NCBI GenBank assembly: GCA_965224525.1
Contig: OZ245050.1
Coordinates: 3,782,001 to 3,846,000, forward strand
DNA: 64,000 nt
Source: Granulosicoccus sp036478565
GTDB taxonomy: Bacteria > Pseudomonadota > Gammaproteobacteria > Granulosicoccales > Granulosicoccaceae
Direction of reading: 5' to 3'
The translations under genes were made by a program, and so were the position numbers. Below, piece after piece: positions 42,130 to 50,137 of the stretch. How positions within the stretch are numbered: the stretch's first letter is position 1; the number at the start of each line of letters is the position of its first letter. The notes under the pieces were generated by a model. It did no database searches and was not told the DNA's origin. It was given only the letters and a program-made list of their open reading frames with translations.

Positions 42130-42813
42130 ATGAGTTTATTTGACACAACCAGAGTACGGAGCCTGCACTATATGGCAGTGATCTCTCTGGCTGTAGTGAG
42201 CGCCCTCACCATGGGGTCGGTATCTGCGTTCGAAGATTTGAGCGAGGCGCAAAAGCTCATTTACGAACGACCACACCTGGCCAACACCTCTGATGGCCAG
42301 ACAATCACCTACCAGTACACTGCCACTGAGGCTGGCAAGCAAGTTGTGGAGGATGTTGCAACTCTGTCAATTAACGGTGCCGGGGAGAAAGAACTGCGCG
42401 ACGTCGAAGTCGATTTTCTGACTGAAGAAAGACGACTGGCGCTGCCGCCGTTTGACGGTTGGCGTGGCAACCCCATCATCATCGCCATGCTTGAGCACAC
42501 GGCGCAGTCAATTGGCCAGGCTACAGGTGGCGGTGCGCTTTATTTCCGCAATCGAATTCGCGATGCCATGGCCAGTGAAGCGGCAACCATTAAAACCGAC
42601 CGACAAGAATGGAACGGGCAGGCCATTGATGTCACCACGCTGGCCTTCTCACCGTTTGTGGGAGACGATTACATCGAAACCAACCCCGAATTTCTCGATA
42701 CAAAATTTGTCATCACGCTTTCAGACGATGTACCAGGTGGCTTACTAGAACTGCAGGTTGGTGCAGACTTCTCACCAGAGCTTGCGTTCAGCAAGCGCAT
42801 CGTCATTAATTGA
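42130..42813 (+). CDS. secreted protein of unknown function (227 aa)
   Basis: A 227-residue protein with a signal peptide (LHYMAVISLAVVSALTMGSVSA). The mature part begins FEDLSEAQKLIYERPHLANTSDGQTITYQYTATEAG and is mostly beta, with VEVDFLTEERRLALPPFDGWRGNPIIIAMLEHTAQSI in the middle and LDTKFVITLSDDVPGGLLELQV near the end. No cysteines in the mature chain. I do not recognise the family. It diverges from the SoxH-like gene and lies inside the quinoprotein locus. Confidence 0.75.
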   Translation: MSLFDTTRVRSLHYMAVISLAVVSALTMGSVSAFEDLSEAQKLIYERPHLANTSDGQTITYQYTATEAGKQVVEDVATLSINGAGEKELRDVEVDFLTEERRLALPPFDGWRGNPIIIAMLEHTAQSIGQATGGGALYFRNRIRDAMASEAATIKTDRQEWNGQAIDVTTLAFSPFVGDDYIETNPEFLDTKFVITLSDDVPGGLLELQVGADFSPELAFSKRIVIN

Positions 42814-42890
42814 TTTATCTTTAATCGCGCTTGCGTTTATAAAGGCGCAAAAATATAAAGACACGCATACACAAAGCCCAGGGAAAACAA

Positions 42891-43268
42891 ATGTTGGTAT
42901 CTACTACCCGTACACTCTCGACTGCATTCCTGCTTAGCCTCCTCATCGGAACTGTTGCAATAGCCGACTCAAACACTGAACAGGAATGCAAGGCCGATGA
43001 TTTTCCTACTTCTGCTGTAGCAGACTATGTACTGGGCTGCATGGCCGCCAACGGCAACAGCTTCGAGTCATTACATCAATGCTCCTGCAGCATTGACTTC
43101 ATCAGCGAACGCATGAGCTATGAGGACTATGAGAAAGCGAATACCGTCATGCAGGCGCAACGCGACAGGGGCCAGCGCGGCGTGTTTTATCGCGATTCCA
43201 GCTGGGCAAAGAAAAAGGTGGATGCACTGACAAAAGTTCAGGCAGAGTCAACGCTGCGCTGTTTTTGA
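42891..43268 (+). CDS. small secreted cysteine-rich protein
   Basis: A 125-residue protein: signal peptide (LSTAFLLSLLIGTVAIA), then EQECKADDFPTSAVADYVLGCMAANGNSFESLHQCSCSIDFI. Five cysteines (C34, C52, C66, C68 and C124 by count) suggest disulfides. The first part recalls small proteins encoded beside PQQ dehydrogenases in other genomes, but without CXXCH it is not a cytochrome. It follows the previous secreted gene by 77 bp, probably in the same operon. Confidence 0.75.
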   Translation: MLVSTTRTLSTAFLLSLLIGTVAIADSNTEQECKADDFPTSAVADYVLGCMAANGNSFESLHQCSCSIDFISERMSYEDYEKANTVMQAQRDRGQRGVFYRDSSWAKKKVDALTKVQAESTLRCF

Positions 43269-43293
43269 ATTGTCGTGCACCTGATTTAAACGA

Positions 43294-44145
43294 CTACTGA
43301 ACGGTAGTCGTTGGCGCTTCCAGTGTTACAGCGCCATCATCTAAATTAGCGCTCTGCTCATAACGGTTGCCCTTGGAGTCTGTAGCAAACACGGTGATTT
43401 CCGAATGATCTGCGTCAGCGGGAAAATTCAACCGTATTACCGGATTCTCGCTTAGTGAAAAATTAGTTTCAACATCCAGCAACGGGCGTCCGTTCACCTC
43501 TGCTCCAATTTTATCGATATAGAAAGCGGGGATGTAATTACGTGATACCTGATCAAACTGCATACCGGAGTTGTTCGGATGGCTGATCTTGATGATGGCC
43601 TCTGCGGAAGACGCTGTTTCTGATTCAGCCGCCTCACCCAGCAGTACTTTCATTCTGCCTGCATTGGATATGGCTGCCTGCAAATCTGCCATGGCAGGTG
43701 CAGAGCAACCACCAGCAGCCTTGACGAAGCTTGAGGCCATATGCAACGAGCCGTCTGCCAGTTCTGCAATAGCCCTGACATGCGTGTATTGATCGATACG
43801 TATGCGCGTCTCGAAAGACGTCCAGTTCCCTGCCTCTTCAGAGAACTTGAATACGCCGGCCAATGGCAAGGGGTTTTGATCTGCAATCAAATGAACTTTC
43901 ACCAAGCGCCGTCCAGGGTCTGTCGAGCGAACTACAATAGGCACAGTCGCTGCGTCATGCGCCCGCATAGGGGCTTCGATGCTGATGACTCCAGGTTCTT
44001 CGCTAATAGGCCGGTCACCGAAAAACGCAGGCTTTAATGCAGTCCAGCGTTCTTCCGCGCCGGCACTGACTAATGCGCTGTAGCTCGCCGTAGCGAGCAA
44101 CAGGGCAAGTAATGCGAAAAATTTGGCAGAATGGCGAAATATCAT
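43294..44145 (-). CDS. quinoprotein-associated fused SoxYZ-like carrier (copy A)
   Basis: About 283 residues, signal peptide FALLALLLATASYSALVSA. The N-terminal half is SoxY-like (ISIEAPMRAHDAATVPIVVRS, then SSFVKAAGGCSAPAMADL with a conserved single cysteine); the C-terminal half is SoxZ-like (AIIKISHPNNSGMQFDQVSRNYIPAFYIDKIGAEVNGRPLL). In Sox systems SoxY carries sulfur on a C-terminal cysteine (GGCGG); here the cysteine sits in GGCSAP inside the fusion. I start at ATG 44145. It lies head-to-tail with a second copy. Confidence 0.88.
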   Translation of the reverse strand: MIFRHSAKFFALLALLLATASYSALVSAGAEERWTALKPAFFGDRPISEEPGVISIEAPMRAHDAATVPIVVRSTDPGRRLVKVHLIADQNPLPLAGVFKFSEEAGNWTSFETRIRIDQYTHVRAIAELADGSLHMASSFVKAAGGCSAPAMADLQAAISNAGRMKVLLGEAAESETASSAEAIIKISHPNNSGMQFDQVSRNYIPAFYIDKIGAEVNGRPLLDVETNFSLSENPVIRLNFPADADHSEITVFATDSKGNRYEQSANLDDGAVTLEAPTTTVQ

Positions 44146-44168
44146 AAATCTGACTCCACTTGGTAAAA

Positions 44169-45044
44169 TCAATTGGTCTGCGAAACTTTGACAGGCCATG
44201 ATTTCTGGAAACGCCGGTTTTCGGAATCCAACGCGTAAAATGTCAACTCACCATCCGATTCGGGCTTGAAATTAAACCCCAACACCGGATCCTGGCTGAA
44301 TGAGAAATTCGTATCTACTGTGAATAACAGCTCGCCATTTAGTTCCGCACCCAGTGTATGTATGTACTGAGCAGGGATGTAAGTTCTTGAAAATTGGTCG
44401 AATTGCATCCCACTGGCATTGGGGTGGGTAATTCGAATTCGGGCCACAGCAGGCACCTTCGGGTCGAGAAACTGATCAATTCCGCCGTTGAAATTTCCCA
44501 GCAGCGTAGCGTTTGAGCGCTCATAACTACTCGGTGGTGCGGAGCACCCGCCAGCGGCTTTTACAAAAGCTGCGGCCATATGCAGCGATCCATCATTGCG
44601 CTCGGCAACAACCCTTACATTCGTATACTCATTAACACGAAGTTCGGTGTCAATTGTGTCCCAGCCATTGTTCGGTTCGAAGTGAAAGGTGCCCGCAACC
44701 GGCAACGGGTTTTTGTCGACAATTAGCCAAAGGGTTTTCACATAGTCGGATTTACTCTGCGGTGTTATCGCACGAATGACCACAGGGACACGTGCTGAAT
44801 CAAATGCCCGCACCGGTGCCTCCAGTGAAATGCTGGATGTTCCTTCGTGAATAACACGGTCATTGAATAGTTGTTGGCTGATCGCATCCCACCGACTGCT
44901 ATCTGATGAGGCAGCTGCGGCAACACGTGATTCGGAACCCGAATCTGTTGCTGTGGCGGCCCATGACAAAGCTGGCATCACGCACAGTATGGCCAGCAAA
45001 GCGCTTCGGCTCAGGTGTCGTTTGTAATAGGCTGATTTTGTCAT
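44169..45044 (-). CDS. quinoprotein-associated fused SoxYZ-like carrier (copy B)
   Basis: About 291 residues, signal peptide SALLAILCVMPALSWA. Same two-part layout as copy A: ISLEAPVRAFDSARVPVVIRA, AAFVKAAGGCSAPPSSYE, then RIRITHPNASGMQFDQFSRTYIPAQYIHTLGAELNGELLF. Copy B lies directly upstream of copy A in the same direction with a 23-bp gap, so the pair arose by tandem duplication; they differ strongly (well under half identical outside the motifs), so each may have its own partner. Start chosen at ATG 45044. Confidence 0.88.
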   Translation of the reverse strand: MTKSAYYKRHLSRSALLAILCVMPALSWAATATDSGSESRVAAAASSDSSRWDAISQQLFNDRVIHEGTSSISLEAPVRAFDSARVPVVIRAITPQSKSDYVKTLWLIVDKNPLPVAGTFHFEPNNGWDTIDTELRVNEYTNVRVVAERNDGSLHMAAAFVKAAGGCSAPPSSYERSNATLLGNFNGGIDQFLDPKVPAVARIRITHPNASGMQFDQFSRTYIPAQYIHTLGAELNGELLFTVDTNFSFSQDPVLGFNFKPESDGELTFYALDSENRRFQKSWPVKVSQTN

Positions 45045-45181
45045 TAATGATTCCAAGCTTGAGGCTTCTACTGTTTTGTACCACACACAGGTAAATCGGC
45101 CAGGGGCACACTCGTGCTATTGTCATAATACACCTATGCCATTCAGGCACCAACGGCACACTGCGATTTGAGCTGGTTCCA

Positions 45182-45730
45182 ATGACCCATATCGCAAGGA
45201 TGACCCTTATCGCTCCTGCCAAGTACAAGCAAAAACTGCTACTGGTCGGCTTTATTGTAACTGGAGCGCTTGTCTCGGTTCTTGCGTCGGGATTCTGGAA
45301 ATATTTCACTCCCGTTGATGCGACAGGCGCGATGGCCAAAGGTCGGTATGAGATGGCACACAAGTTCTACAGCGCTGATGCTGACACCGGTAACCCCGAT
45401 GCACTGAACGCTCTTGGCAACCTTTATTATCTGGGCCTGGGTGTCGAGATTAATCCGGTAAAAGCCTCACAGCTGTATTTTGAAGCGGCTGGCCTGGGTC
45501 ATTCAGCCGCGCAGTTGAATCTCGGACACCTCTATAAACAGGGGCTCGGCGTCAATACTGATGCAACACGCGCTTTTGCCTGGTATCGCATGGCCGACAT
45601 ACACGGCAGCCCATGGGCGGAGTACTACATTTCGCACGCTGCCCGCGAGAACATCTTAACGCCGATGCAAATGTCCACCGCTGCAGAAAATTTTGCAACG
45701 CTGGGTATGCTCATTCAACAAGGACTGTAG
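45182..45730 (+). CDS. Sel1-repeat membrane-anchored protein
   Basis: A 182-residue protein with one N-terminal membrane anchor (LLLVGFIVTGALVSVLASGFW) and Sel1/TPR-like repeats outside: ALNALGNLYYLGLGVEINPVKASQLYFEAA, then AQLNLGHLYKQGLGVNTDATRAFAWYRMA, each about 36 residues with the GxGV-P turn. Such repeats bind protein partners. It begins the plus-strand operon, divergent from the SoxYZ-like pair; its stop is five bases before the next start. Confidence 0.85.
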   Translation: MTHIARMTLIAPAKYKQKLLLVGFIVTGALVSVLASGFWKYFTPVDATGAMAKGRYEMAHKFYSADADTGNPDALNALGNLYYLGLGVEINPVKASQLYFEAAGLGHSAAQLNLGHLYKQGLGVNTDATRAFAWYRMADIHGSPWAEYYISHAARENILTPMQMSTAAENFATLGMLIQQGL

Positions 45731-45734
45731 ATTT

Positions 45735-46526
45735 ATGTCGAACAGCGACACGGGCTGGTCTGGAGTACAAGCGCCGTCCATATCCGACAACTTCAAGCCT
45801 GCCTCATCACTGCCGCATTTCTACCCGCAAGTATGGTTGCTGGCAGTGACTGTGGCACTGTTCGGTTTTTACGTCGCATGGGATGTAAAACTGCTGCAGT
45901 TGGTATTTGCGCTCGATCGTAGCTACATGGCATTGGTTGTTGCCGCATTGATTGCCGTGGCCACCACACATGCCGCGTGGCACATATTAAGTTGTTCGCG
46001 CTTGATAGAATCAGCGAACCTGTTGTTATCCAACGGCAAAATTCCGCACAACGGGCTTCTGCCAGCCTTTCTGGCAGATCTCGAATTTGTCAGGCAGACA
46101 GGTTTTCACAGCGATGCACCACAAGACGACTCTCTGGTTGAAGTTCACGCCGAGAAGTTGCGCGGCCCGGTAGATCTTGGCTGGTTTCTGGTCGATCTTG
46201 CAGTACGATTGGGCCTGCTCGGCACCATCATTGGTTTCATACTCATCTTTACATCGCTTGGCAGCGTTTCCATGGATGGCGCCGACGGTCTGCAGGAGCT
46301 ACTGGTATCCATGAGTGGTGGCATGGGAACTGCCCTGCTGACAACCTTGAGTGGGTTGGTTGCCGCCACCTTTATCAGCCTGCAATACCTGATTCTCGGT
46401 CGAGAAGTTGATCACCTGGTCGGTTTGCTGGTTCGCCTGCGAATTCGCCACAGCGCTGGCATATACAGCGCACTCCAAACGTCTACAAAACCGTCACCCA
46501 CCGGTAATAATTTCCGGACGCACTGA
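45735..46526 (+). CDS. MotA/TolQ/ExbB-type proton channel
   Basis: A 263-residue membrane protein starting at ATG 45735. Helices are visible at about 32-55, 61-82, 155-178 and 195-220. The C-terminal core VDLAVRLGLLGTIIGFILIFTSLG followed by LLVSMSGGMGTALLTTLSGLVAATFISLQYLIL is the conserved TolQ/ExbB proton-channel pair. Its stop overlaps the next ATG (TGATG). Such channels couple proton flow to movement of a partner (ExbD/TolR/MotB). No TonB gene lies nearby. Confidence 0.85.
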   Translation: MSNSDTGWSGVQAPSISDNFKPASSLPHFYPQVWLLAVTVALFGFYVAWDVKLLQLVFALDRSYMALVVAALIAVATTHAAWHILSCSRLIESANLLLSNGKIPHNGLLPAFLADLEFVRQTGFHSDAPQDDSLVEVHAEKLRGPVDLGWFLVDLAVRLGLLGTIIGFILIFTSLGSVSMDGADGLQELLVSMSGGMGTALLTTLSGLVAATFISLQYLILGREVDHLVGLLVRLRIRHSAGIYSALQTSTKPSPTGNNFRTH

Positions 46527-47137
46527 TGGCTCTGTATCGTCGCGGCGGATACCGGGGAACCATAGCCGGCTCCGATCCATTTACCGACTTGTTGTTCAAC
46601 ATATTGCTGGGCTTCATACTGCTGTTTTTTATCGCGTTGTTGTTCCTGAACCCAGCCAAAGACTCCGGCAAAATCGATATTGATGCACAGTATGTGATCA
46701 CCGTTACCTGGCCCGACAACAGCCCGGATGACATAGACACATGGATTCAGGATCCGAACGGCAATGTGACCTGGTTCAGAAATCGCAATTCCGGTCTGGT
46801 ACACCTGGACCGCGATGATCGTGGCATGCTGAACGATACACTTGAAGTATCCGGAGAGACCATAGAGAATCCATTAAATCAGGAAGTTGCCGCAATTCGC
46901 GGTGTGTTGCCGGGAGAATACGTGGTCAACCTGCATTACTACGAGAGCGAAACAAATGAATCAGTACCGGTATCTGTGCGGGTGGCGCGTGTTAATCCGG
47001 TCTATACCGTCGCGTACTATGGCGTGACAACACTCGCCGAAAAGGATTCCGAAAAAACAGCCGTACGATTTACCCTGCGCTCCGACGGTTCAATTGATGA
47101 CATCAATCAACGACCAAAAAGGCTGGTACCACGATGA
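46526..47137 (+). CDS. ExbD/TolR-like membrane protein with beta-rich C-terminal domain
   Basis: A 203-residue protein. A short basic start (MALYRRGGYRG) and SDPFTDLLFNILLGFILLFFIALLFL give one membrane helix with an aspartate at its edge, as in ExbD/TolR/MotB stators. The periplasmic part is not ExbD-like: YVITVTWPDNSPDDIDTWIQDPNGNVTWFRNR and LVHLDRDDRG resemble the DUF2135/YfaP-type beta domain (calcium-like acidic loops). It overlaps the channel gene by one base, so the two make a complex. The fusion looks unusual. Confidence 0.75.
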   Translation: MALYRRGGYRGTIAGSDPFTDLLFNILLGFILLFFIALLFLNPAKDSGKIDIDAQYVITVTWPDNSPDDIDTWIQDPNGNVTWFRNRNSGLVHLDRDDRGMLNDTLEVSGETIENPLNQEVAAIRGVLPGEYVVNLHYYESETNESVPVSVRVARVNPVYTVAYYGVTTLAEKDSEKTAVRFTLRSDGSIDDINQRPKRLVPR

Positions 47138-47195
47138 CTGATCGGCAATTGGTAGCAACAACATCCAGCTGTCTGGCTGGCAAAAGGAGATAGAC

Positions 47196-47696
47196 ATCCC
47201 CACCTTCGACACCGCCGGACTCATCGTTGCGTATCTTGTCATCGCAGCTCTGTTGCTTGCGCTGAACCTGAATGCCGCCTGGCACTGGTTCGCCAAATCG
47301 GCAGTCAATCTATTGGTCGCCGGATTCTTCTTCATCACTTACCACTCTTGGGCAGGCATACTGGGTTGGCCTACCGAGCATGATTTGCCACAGCGATTCT
47401 ATTTACATGCGGTCAGTATTGACGAACCACACCGCATATACTTATGGGGCACCGACCTTGATCGAGGTTTGGGGCGTACAGTTCCGCGCGCCTTCTCAGT
47501 ACCGTACTCTCCAAAGTTACATGACAAAGTCGACAAGGCATCGCGCAAGCTTCGCAAGAACCTGCCTGTGATTGCACAGGTAGGCACTCCGACGTCCGGT
47601 GCAAACGAAATAACCAGCCTTGACCAGGCGCAAACAGCCGATGTGAACATTGATTTTGTTGATGCACCGCAGAATCTGGTTCCAGGCAAAAACTGA
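47196..47696 (+). CDS. two-helix membrane protein, start codon unclear
   Basis: The open frame encodes TAGLIVAYLVIAALLLALNLNAAW and AVNLLVAGFFFITYHSWAG as two helices, then a soluble tail with DEPHRIYLWGTDLDRGLGRTVPRAFSVPYSPKLHDKVDKASRKLRKNLP. An ideal AAAGGAG (47183-47189) precedes 47196 by six bases, but the codon there is ATC; the nearest in-frame TTG (47253) would cut the first helix. An ATG at 47134 that overlaps the upstream stop is in another frame. Either a rare start codon or a one-base frameshift explains this. Third partner of the channel pair by position. Confidence 0.6.
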   Translation: MPTFDTAGLIVAYLVIAALLLALNLNAAWHWFAKSAVNLLVAGFFFITYHSWAGILGWPTEHDLPQRFYLHAVSIDEPHRIYLWGTDLDRGLGRTVPRAFSVPYSPKLHDKVDKASRKLRKNLPVIAQVGTPTSGANEITSLDQAQTADVNIDFVDAPQNLVPGKN

Positions 47697-47732
47697 ATTT
47701 TGATATTCTTGAAACTTCTGGAGATGAACGAC

Positions 47733-48275
47733 ATGAAAAAATACGTGCAAGCGCTATTAACTGGCGTGTGCCTGAGCCTTGTTACAAGTATCACTCTGGC
47801 GCATGGCCCGACGCGGCAAAAGGTCAGCGAGACCATTGAGATCGATGCACCAGCGGCAGAGGTCTGGGACCTCATCAAGGATTTTGACAAGGCCGCAGAT
47901 TGGCTGCCAATGGTAGAAAGCAGCGAAGGTGAAGGTGGCAACGAACCAGGTGCAACACGCGTGCTAACACTTGGACCGGACATCAAGGTCTACGAGACTT
48001 TGAAGAAACACGACTCTGAAAAAATGTCCTACTCCTACAAAATCCCCAACAGCACACACGACGTAAAGATACTTCCCGTGAATAACTACTCGTCAACCAT
48101 CAGTGTTAAGGCAGAGGGTGAGACAAGCGTTGTCACCTGGAAGGGTGCTTTTTACCGAGGCTACCCCAACAATGATCCACCTGCTGAGTTAAGTGATGAA
48201 GCTGCCGTTGGCGCGGTAAGCGGTCTTTATCAAGCTGGCCTGGCGAACCTGAAGGAAATGGCAGAATCGAAGTGA
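47733..48275 (+). CDS. secreted SRPBCC-family protein
   Basis: A 180-residue protein with signal peptide (MKKYVQALLTGVCLSLVTSITLAHG) and a START/Bet v 1-like fold: VSETIEIDAPAAEVWDLIKDFDKAADWLPMVESSEGEG, GATRVLTLGPDIKVYETLKKHD and a long C-terminal helix SGLYQAGLANLKEMAES. The domain binds hydrophobic ligands. Periplasmic SRPBCC proteins are rare and recur beside PQQ dehydrogenases. I prefer ATG 47733, nine bases after TGGAG. The stop overlaps the next start. Confidence 0.85.
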   Translation: MKKYVQALLTGVCLSLVTSITLAHGPTRQKVSETIEIDAPAAEVWDLIKDFDKAADWLPMVESSEGEGGNEPGATRVLTLGPDIKVYETLKKHDSEKMSYSYKIPNSTHDVKILPVNNYSSTISVKAEGETSVVTWKGAFYRGYPNNDPPAELSDEAAVGAVSGLYQAGLANLKEMAESK

Positions 48276-49225
48276 GTTTTTTTTCACTTGGGCGAGTGTT
48301 GGGCTTTATTCTGTTTCTAGGCCCGACAATCGCCTCTGCCTCCGCATTGGCATTCATCACCAATCAAGGTGACAACAGCGTCTCGGTTATAGATACAGTT
48401 GACCAGGAAGTTGTGGCAAATGTTGCAGTTGGCGATCAGCCTGCCGGCATCAGCATTAATCCTGCAGGAAACCGGGCATACGTTTCAAATCCAGGTGATG
48501 CCACTGTATCTGTTATTGATATCGAATCACTGTCTGTGATCAAGACCCTGGACGCCGGTGCCGGTCCACTGGCCTTGCTCGCTACTGACGACCACTTGTA
48601 CGTTGCGGACTGGTATGACGATTACATCGACGTAGTCAGTACGGAGAATTTTAAATCTTCTGAGCGTATCCCGGTTGGCGATTCACCGTCTGGCCTGGCG
48701 ATTAGCCCGAACGGTCAAACACTGTATGTCAGCAATCGCGACGACAACACTGTGCAAGCAATAAACCTGGACACACCAACAGAGTCGCGTCTGGTTACAA
48801 CAGGCGAACGGCCATTCGGTATGACACTAGATAGGTCTGGCGACACATTGTACGTAGCCAACGTGCAAAGCAATTCGGTCAGCGTTATAGCAACTGCTTC
48901 TATGAAAAAACTGGCTGACATTACAGTGGGGGATCGGCCCTATGCCGTCGCCCTCGCACTGAACGACACAAAGGCTTTTGTCACCGACCAGTACGACGAC
49001 ACTGTGACAGTAATCGATACACAAACCATGCAGGTGATCGATACGATCGAAGTGGAGGAATACCCTGAAGGGATTGCAACACACCCTGATGATCAGCACG
49101 TCCTGGTTGCCCACTGGTTCAGCAACTCAGTTGGTTTCATTGACGCAAAGACACACAAGCTCACAACCACCGTAGTCGTCGGCGACGGCCCCCGCGCCTA
49201 CGGCAACTTCATAACCACCGACTAG
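48272..49225 (+). CDS. secreted YVTN beta-propeller protein
   Basis: A 317-residue periplasmic propeller starting at GTG 48272. Signal VLGFILFLGPTIASASA. YVTN repeats about 42 residues long recur seven times (AFITNQGDNSVSVIDTVDQ, AYVSNPGDATVSVIDIESL, LYVADWYDDYIDVVSTEN, LYVSNRDDNTVQAINLDT, LYVANVQSNSVSVIATAS, AFVTDQYDDTVTVIDTQT and VLVAHWFSNSVGFIDAKT). It is a paralogue of the protein at 34356-35327. Last gene of the operon. Confidence 0.9.
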   Translation: MSFFSLGRVLGFILFLGPTIASASALAFITNQGDNSVSVIDTVDQEVVANVAVGDQPAGISINPAGNRAYVSNPGDATVSVIDIESLSVIKTLDAGAGPLALLATDDHLYVADWYDDYIDVVSTENFKSSERIPVGDSPSGLAISPNGQTLYVSNRDDNTVQAINLDTPTESRLVTTGERPFGMTLDRSGDTLYVANVQSNSVSVIATASMKKLADITVGDRPYAVALALNDTKAFVTDQYDDTVTVIDTQTMQVIDTIEVEEYPEGIATHPDDQHVLVAHWFSNSVGFIDAKTHKLTTTVVVGDGPRAYGNFITTD

Positions 49226-49247
49226 CAGCGTTTATCGGGCGTTTATC

Positions 49248-49266
49248 GGGGTCGGACCTCCGTACG
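49248..49266. repeat. REP half-unit, left of GNAT gene
   Basis: GGGGTCGGACCTCCGTACG, the same element as half of the REPIN at 28541. It is in inverse orientation to the copy at 50039-50059, so the GNAT gene lies between inverted REPs. Confidence 0.7.
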
Positions 49267-49420
49267 TACTTGATGTTTACTATTTTGCAGACCACAAGTG
49301 ATTGATTTTATTGAATATAACAAGGGTACCCCGAAGGTCCAACCTCTGTTATACGCCCGTATTTTACCCACAACAGGCCGGTTTATGGTTGCAGTTGTGA
49401 CCGCTACAGGCTCGCTCTGC

Positions 49421-49945
49421 TTAAACAAGCGGTCGTTGCATGTACACAATGTCCAGCCAGCGGCCATGTTTAAAACCGAGATTTGTTCCGACGCCTATGT
49501 CATTGAAACCCGCCGCTCGGTGCAACCCGATTGAGCCAGCATTTTCACTGTCACCTATAACCGCCATCATCTGCTTGAAACCGTTGCCAGTTGCACATTG
49601 AATCAACGCCGACAATAGACTTTTTCCCACCCCTAGGCGCTGATGAACCGGCGATACATAAATAGAATCCTCAACAGTAAACCGATACGCCGAGCGCTGT
49701 TTGTAGGGGCCGGCGTAAGCAAAGCCAGCCAGCTCACTATCGTATTCGGCAACCAGATAGGGGTAGTTTCCGTCATGAAGCGATTGCCATCGCGCGGTCA
49801 TTTCGACAAGCGACGGCGGGTATTCCTCAAAGGTTCCAGTTCCATTTTTAACATGATGCGAGTAGACAGAAACGACTGCCTGCATATCACCAAGCACGGC
49901 TTCTCTGACACTCAAAACGCCACTATTGTCGTATTTTATCAGCAC
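49421..49945 (-). CDS. GNAT N-acetyltransferase (phosphinothricin-type)
   Basis: A 174-residue GNAT protein of the Pat/MnaT group: VREAVLGDMQAVVSVYSHHVKNGTGTFEEYPPSLVEM, then AGFAYAGPYKQRSAYRFTVEDSIYVSPVHQRLGVGKSLLSALI (acetyl-CoA loop QRLGVG), and HRAAGFNDIGVGTNLGFKHGRWLDIVYMQRPL. Relatives acetylate phosphinothricin, methionine sulfone or related amino acids. It is flanked by inverted REP elements (49248 and 50059). Confidence 0.9.
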   Translation of the reverse strand: MLIKYDNSGVLSVREAVLGDMQAVVSVYSHHVKNGTGTFEEYPPSLVEMTARWQSLHDGNYPYLVAEYDSELAGFAYAGPYKQRSAYRFTVEDSIYVSPVHQRLGVGKSLLSALIQCATGNGFKQMMAVIGDSENAGSIGLHRAAGFNDIGVGTNLGFKHGRWLDIVYMQRPLV

Positions 49946-50038
49946 AAAATCATCTATTAAACGGATTCATACCATAGTACGACAACTGACAGGTCAATGA
50001 GATCAAGAGCTTGCAATCGATCTGAAATAGGAATCAAA

Positions 50039-50137
50039 CACTTACTGAGGTCCGACCCCAATTACCCCCCACCAATTACCCACCAATTACCCCAATTACC
50101 CTACTGAGGTCCGACCCCAATTACCCACCACCCCCAA
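50039..50137. repeat. two direct REP half-units and CAATTACC microrepeats
   Basis: CACTTACTGAGGTCCGACCCC (50039-50059) and CTACTGAGGTCCGACCCC (50101-50118) are direct copies 61 bp apart. Between and after them CAATTACC recurs at 50059, 50072, 50083, 50092 and 50116. The tract reaches to the stop codon of the ATPase gene at 50138. Confidence 0.8.

Noticed and set aside
42891..43268. XoxG-type cytochrome c
   Set aside because: The protein has cysteines but no CXXCH, so it is not a c-type cytochrome; no XoxG is evident next to xoxF.
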